Under the pieces are notes generated by a model, which worked only from the letters and a program-made list of their open reading frames with translations, ran no database searches and was not told the origin of the DNA. The position numbers and the translations under genes were made by a program. From NCBI GenBank assembly GCA_025359785.1, contig JANYET010000066.1, positions 62,001-126,000 on the forward strand: a stretch of DNA of 64,000 bases. The letters are read 5' to 3'. The DNA comes from Alphaproteobacteria bacterium. Lineage in GTDB: Bacteria > Pseudomonadota > Alphaproteobacteria > Caulobacterales > Caulobacteraceae. Of this stretch, positions 60,448 through 64,000 are shown one piece after another (the first letter of the stretch is position 1; each line of letters begins with the position of its first letter).

Positions 60448-61973
60448 TCGACCACCACGTCATGTCCGACATGGGCCGGCATGGGCGGCGGTGGCTTGAG
60501 CAGCAGCAGGCTAGGCGCCAGGAGCAGGCAGCCCACCGCCATGCCGCTGAACAGGGCGTCGTAGCTGATCATCGCACCCTGACGGGTGAGTTCGCCGTTC
60601 AACGCGGTGAGCCCCGGGACCGACTGCAGGTCGAACATCCGCGGCATGGCCCAGCGCAGCACCGGATTGTTGGTGGTGATGTGGGTCGCGAGCCCGGAAT
60701 GCGCCAAGGCGGAATCGCGGATCAGCATGGCCTGTAGCAGCGAGATGCCGGCGCTGGACCCCAGACTTCTGGCCATGGTCGAGACGACGGTGCCTTCGGT
60801 CCGGTGGACTGGCGCGAGCTTGGCGTAGGCCAGCGTGGCGAGCGGTGCAAACAGCAGGCCGGTGCCCAGGCCCTGGACGAAGCCGGCCACCTCAATCGGA
60901 CCGGGCGTCATGGACAGGTCGAACTGGCCCATCTGCCAGAGCGCCTCGGCCGACAGCAGGATGCCGATCAGCAGCACCGTGCGCGGCCCCAGTCTGGCCA
61001 CCAGGATGGGCACGGACAGGAAGGCGATCAGCGAGCCTATCCCCCGCGGCATGCTGGCGAGGCCGGCCTGCAGGGCGGAGTAGCCCAGCAGGGTCTGCAT
61101 CATCGAGGGCAGGAGCGCGCTGGTAGAAAACAGCAGGACGCCGACAAACAGGCCGAACAGGGTTGTGCCGATGAAGTTGCCGTCCTTGGCGAGGTCGCGA
61201 TGAAAGAATGGGTGCTTGGCGGTGATCATCTGGACCACGAACACCCAGAGCCCGGCCAGGCAGATCGCCGTCTCGATCCAGATTTCCTTGGAGTCGAACC
61301 AGTCCTGGCTGGGACCGCGGTCGATCAGCAGCTGGAACCCGCCGATGAACAGGGTCAGCGCGCCGAATCCCAGGAAGTCGAAGGGTCGTTCCCGCCCGCC
61401 GTCGTCGCGGTCCATGAACGTCCAGATGCCGAGGAAGGCCAGGATGCCGACCGGGACATTGATGTAGAAAACCCAGCGCCAGGAGAGGTTCTCGGTCAGC
61501 CAGCCGCCCAGCGTCGGGCCGATGATCGGCCCCAGGATCACCGCGGCGCTCCAGATGCTCATGACCCGCGGGATCATACGCTGCGGGTAGATATCGAGCA
61601 TCACGGTCTGCGAGAGCGGGATCAACGAGGCGCCGGCGATCCCCTGGATGAGGCGGAAGATGACGATCTCGGGCAAAGAGGTGGCGACGCCGCAGAGCAC
61701 CGAGGCGAGGGTAAAACCGGCGATCGAGAACAGGAACATCGGCTTGCGCCCGATCCTCATGGAGAGCCAGCCGGAGAGCGGCGTCATGATCGCGGTGGCG
61801 ATGATGTAGGAGGTCAGCACCCAGACGATCTGGTCAGCCGAGGCCGAGACGCTACCCTGGATATGCGGCAGGGCGACATTGGCGATGGTCTGGTCGAGCG
61901 TGTTCATCAGCGTCGCCAGCATCAGGGCGCCGGTGATCGGGATGCGGTTGGCGACGTCTTTCTGAGAGGCCAT
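60444..61973 (-). CDS. DHA2-family MFS multidrug exporter (EmrB-like)
   Basis: A 509-residue membrane protein with 14 predicted membrane segments. The motif LSGWLSMRIGRKPMFLFSI and the segment IQGIAGASLIPLSQTVMLDI are typical of DHA2 drug exporters. No membrane-fusion partner (EmrA) lies beside it, so it may work alone or with a distant partner. The substrate is unknown. Its stop shares CTAG with the ABM gene. The phosphotransferase operon ends 18 bp before its start. Confidence 0.92.
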   Translation of the reverse strand: MASQKDVANRIPITGALMLATLMNTLDQTIANVALPHIQGSVSASADQIVWVLTSYIIATAIMTPLSGWLSMRIGRKPMFLFSIAGFTLASVLCGVATSLPEIVIFRLIQGIAGASLIPLSQTVMLDIYPQRMIPRVMSIWSAAVILGPIIGPTLGGWLTENLSWRWVFYINVPVGILAFLGIWTFMDRDDGGRERPFDFLGFGALTLFIGGFQLLIDRGPSQDWFDSKEIWIETAICLAGLWVFVVQMITAKHPFFHRDLAKDGNFIGTTLFGLFVGVLLFSTSALLPSMMQTLLGYSALQAGLASMPRGIGSLIAFLSVPILVARLGPRTVLLIGILLSAEALWQMGQFDLSMTPGPIEVAGFVQGLGTGLLFAPLATLAYAKLAPVHRTEGTVVSTMARSLGSSAGISLLQAMLIRDSALAHSGLATHITTNNPVLRWAMPRMFDLQSVPGLTALNGELTRQGAMISYDALFSGMAVGCLLLAPSLLLLKPPPPMPAHVGHDVVVD

Positions 61974-61991
61974 GGGTCAGGCAACCATGGG

Positions 61992-62375
61992 TCAGATCGA
62001 CGAGATCGAGAGCTTGCGCCGCTCGGTAGAGGCTGCGAGCTCGGCCCAGATGGCGGCCTGACGCGGCGTGTCGCCGGCCGTTTCCGCCGCGATGTGGGCG
62101 GCGATCAGCGCCGCGCGCAGGCGGGCGTTCTCGGCGCGCAGGGCCGAGAGGCGCAGGTCGGCTTCCGCCGCGCCGTCGTCCAGCAGGGCGGCGATCGCCC
62201 GGTTTTCCTCGACCAGCTTGTGCGCCGCGCCATCCCAGACCTCGGCGACCACCCCCAGCAGCATGGCGGTGAGCCCCAGTGCGGTCTGCCGCTCGCCGTC
62301 GGCCACGTCGGGGGCGGCGTTGCGTATCGCCAGTTCGGCCAGTTCGCCCAGCACCAGGGGGATCTGCGGGGTCAT
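61992..62375 (-). CDS. DUF6285-type small protein beside a phosphotransferase
   Basis: A 127-residue helical protein (LGELAELAIRNAAPDVADGE, RLSALRAENARLRAALIAA) of the DUF6285 type, regularly found next to aminoglycoside-phosphotransferase-like genes. Function unknown; it may be a partner or regulator of the phosphotransferase. It overlaps that gene by ATGA. Confidence 0.8.
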   Translation of the reverse strand: MTPQIPLVLGELAELAIRNAAPDVADGERQTALGLTAMLLGVVAEVWDGAAHKLVEENRAIAALLDDGAAEADLRLSALRAENARLRAALIAAHIAAETAGDTPRQAAIWAELAASTERRKLSISSI

Positions 62376-63397
62376 AGCTTACCCATCACCTTGAGGATCG
62401 CGCGGTCCTGGGCGTTCAGCAACCACCAGGCGGCGTAGGCCAGCACCGGGTCGCGGTTGCCGCCGTCGATGAAGGCCCGCGCCGAGCCGACCCAGATGCC
62501 CTGGCCCTTGACGCAGTTGAACAGCAGCCACCAGTGAAGCGCCGCCGGATCGATGGCGAGGCCGCTGGCGCGCGCCCAGATCGCGATGGCGTCCTCGCGC
62601 GCGATCAGGCCGCCGGCGAGTCCCCGGCCAAATTCCCAGACCGGATTCAGGCCCCAGGCCAGATCCTCCAGCGGGTCGCCCAGGTGGGCCATCTCCCAGT
62701 CGAGGACGCCATGGATGTCGCCGGCCTCGTCGTAGAGGAAATTGCCGGTGCGATAGTCGCCGTGCACGACGCTGAGCATCTGGGCCGGCGGCGGCGGGTT
62801 GGCGCGAAGCCAGCGGATGGCGGCGCGCGCGATCGGCTGCGGCTCGGCCTCGTCGGTGTCGAAGATGTGTTCCCAGTGGTCCAGTTCGCGACGCCAGCAG
62901 GCGTCCAGCGCCGGGACGGCCATCACCGATGTAAGGCCCAGCGCGGCGGGATCGGCGCGGGCGATCTCGCCCAGGATGGTCCACTTGCGCTGCGCGACAC
63001 GACCGAGCACCGCGTCGTAGCCGCCGCCGAACAGCAGGGCGGGCGCGGCCTGATAACCGCTCAACTCCTCGGCGATGAAGAAGGGGTGTCCCAGCGCCGC
63101 GCTCCCCTCCTCCAGCCACAGCATCTCCGGCACCGGCACCGCCGAGCCGTGGAAGGCGCGGTACGCGGCGAACTCGATCCGGCGTTCGGTGTCGATCAGG
63201 CTGGCCGGGGGATCGCGCCGCAGGATCAGCTTACGGGTCCGCGTCTGGCCGCCCTGGACGAAGCTCAGCCGGAACCGATAGGTCTCCCGCGAGGCCCCGC
63301 CGGAGATGCGCTCAAGGCCGCTCACCGCGACGTCGGAGGCGTCCGTCAGCCGCGTCGCGATATAGGCGGCGAGTTGCGGTTCGAGAGCGTGGGTCAT
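62372..63397 (-). CDS. APH-family phosphotransferase (ACAD10/11-like)
   Basis: A 341-residue kinase-fold protein. The catalytic loop is in VVHGDYRTGNFLYDEAG and the metal site in GVLDWEMAHLGDPLEDLAW. The N-terminal ATP lobe has KLILRRDPPASLIDTERRIE. Related proteins phosphorylate 4-hydroxy acyl-CoAs before beta-oxidation, which would fit the acyl-CoA genes around it; antibiotic resistance is less likely. A GGGGGAGG repeat lies just upstream. Confidence 0.9.
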   Translation of the reverse strand: MTHALEPQLAAYIATRLTDASDVAVSGLERISGGASRETYRFRLSFVQGGQTRTRKLILRRDPPASLIDTERRIEFAAYRAFHGSAVPVPEMLWLEEGSAALGHPFFIAEELSGYQAAPALLFGGGYDAVLGRVAQRKWTILGEIARADPAALGLTSVMAVPALDACWRRELDHWEHIFDTDEAEPQPIARAAIRWLRANPPPPAQMLSVVHGDYRTGNFLYDEAGDIHGVLDWEMAHLGDPLEDLAWGLNPVWEFGRGLAGGLIAREDAIAIWARASGLAIDPAALHWWLLFNCVKGQGIWVGSARAFIDGGNRDPVLAYAAWWLLNAQDRAILKVMGKL

Positions 63398-63402
63398 CGT
63401 CT

Positions 63403-63540
63403 AAAAACCTCCCCCGATTTCGGGGGAGGTGTCAGCGAAGCTGACGGAGGGGGCGTTGGGGCCGTGCTGTGACTCCGTTGGGGGGCAGCGCCCCCTCCAC
63501 CGCTTCGCGGTCCCCCTCCCCCGAAATCGGGGGAGGTGTT
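63403..63540. repeat. GGGGGAGG-type imperfect inverted repeat upstream of the phosphotransferase
   Basis: The clearest copy of the family: ACCTCCCCCGATTTCGGGGG starts one arm and CCCCCGAAATCGGGGGAGGT ends the other, each arm a hairpin by itself. The inner pair GGAGGGGGCG faces CGCCCCCTCC. It separates the P450 gene from the phosphotransferase operon and could serve as a terminator. Confidence 0.9.
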
Positions 63541-63558
63541 TGGAGCGAAAGCCCAACG

Positions 63559-64000
63559 TCAGCTCATCCGAAAGCGGATCGGCAGGCGCTTGGGGCCGTT
63601 GACGAAGACGCTCTCGCTCATGGCCGGCTCGCCGTCGAGGGCGAGATCGGACAGGCGCGGCAGCAGCTCTTCCCAGAGAATGCGCATCTCCATCTTGGCC
63701 AGGTGCTGGCCCAGGCACAGGTGGGCGCCATAGCCGAAGGCCAGATGCTTGTTGGGCTTGCGGTCGACGTGGAATTCCTGGGGCGCGTCGAAGACCGCCT
63801 CGTCGCGGTTGCCCGACGCGTAGCAGAGCATCATCCAGTCCCCGGCCTTCATCTGGCGGCCGGCGAACTCGGTATCGGCGGTGACGGTGCGCATGAAGGT
63901 CTTCACCGGCGTCGTCCAGCGTATGCTCTCGTCCACCAGACCGGGGATCAGCGCCGGGTCGGCCTTGACCTTGGCGAGCTCCGCCGGGTTCTGGGCCAGC
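63559..64000 (-). CDS. Cytochrome P450, C-terminal part (5' end outside window)
   Basis: The last 146 codons of a P450. The K-helix ExxR region (DESIRWTTPV), the PERF-like part (YASGNRDEAVFDAPQEFHVDR) and the haem-binding loop FGYGAHLCLGQHLAKME with its cysteine ligand are present. Bacterial P450s of this kind hydroxylate fatty acids, terpenes or sterols. It lies beside acyl-CoA genes. The 5' part lies outside the window. Confidence 0.92.
   Translation of the reverse strand, partial: LAQNPAELAKVKADPALIPGLVDESIRWTTPVKTFMRTVTADTEFAGRQMKAGDWMMLCYASGNRDEAVFDAPQEFHVDRKPNKHLAFGYGAHLCLGQHLAKMEMRILWEELLPRLSDLALDGEPAMSESVFVNGPKRLPIRFRMS

Noticed and set aside
62372..63397. Aminoglycoside resistance gene
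   Set aside because: The protein belongs to the broad APH-like family, but its acyl-CoA neighbours and DUF6285 partner fit a metabolic kinase better.

Overview
The window is a gene-dense chromosomal segment of a high-GC alphaproteobacterium. I place it in the Caulobacterales, most likely Caulobacter or Phenylobacterium. The support is a ybgC-tolQRAB-pal-cpoB-tilS cluster next to ruvCAB, a zauP-zapA pair beside transketolase, an HWE-type histidine kinase, a UrcA-family protein, clustered GANTC sites, and many short palindromic intergenic repeats. The genus is an inference from gene content and base composition. No rRNA, tRNA, CRISPR array, complete insertion sequence or prophage was recognised.

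Layout. 1-9.9 kb: the end of an alpha/beta-hydrolase gene, then the envelope-constriction and DNA-repair block (tilS, cpoB, pal, tolB, tolA, tolR, tolQ, ybgC, an AT-rich foreign gene, ruvB, ruvA, ruvC), all on the minus strand. 10-17.4 kb: a terminase-small-subunit-like protein, a secreted unknown, a UrcA-like protein, an AI-2E-family membrane protein, a peptidyl-prolyl isomerase, an S9 peptidase and purT. 17.5-23.8 kb: transketolase, zauP-zapA, an AT-richer secreted unknown, a 6S RNA I recognise by folding, fau, a YmdB-type phosphodiesterase and a DegT aminotransferase. 23.8-26.4 kb: a small accessory islet with a barstar-like protein, two unknown genes and a brnTA toxin-antitoxin pair.

26.4-33 kb: lipid-related genes: an acyl-CoA synthetase, then DUF2177, a cyclopropane-synthase-like methyltransferase and a DUF1295 reductase, divergent from a flavin oxidoreductase and DUF1365. 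33-35.4 kb: lemA and two TPM-domain proteins. 35.5-43.7 kb: an HWE kinase, a two-subunit molybdenum hydroxylase, a single-chain biotin-dependent acyl-CoA carboxylase and a GNAT acetyltransferase. 43.8-46.3 kb: a MoxR ATPase with a VWA protein. 46.5-51.2 kb: a c-di-GMP phosphodiesterase with a degenerate GGDEF domain, near a periplasmic cupredoxin-like protein, a DUF3034 beta-rich protein and an exported truncated haemoglobin. 51.3-54.5 kb: a lysine-catabolism pair with a divergent Lrp regulator. 54.8-57.3 kb: a hybrid histidine kinase. 57.3-64 kb: a thiolase/DUF35 pair, an ArsR regulator divergent from two small alpha-beta barrel proteins, an MFS exporter, a DUF6285/phosphotransferase pair and a partial cytochrome P450.

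How the parts fit. The left third is housekeeping: the Tol-Pal machine, Holliday-junction processing, Z-ring focusing and folate/purine one-carbon metabolism. The right two thirds are a patchwork of small metabolic and signalling operons, many for acyl-CoA chemistry. The features most worth a second look are the 6S RNA, the phosphodiesterase-cupredoxin-DUF3034-haemoglobin group, the lipid-modification cluster, the barstar/brnTA islet, and several families of hairpin repeats. Some of these repeats supply stop codons, start codons or terminators to neighbouring genes.
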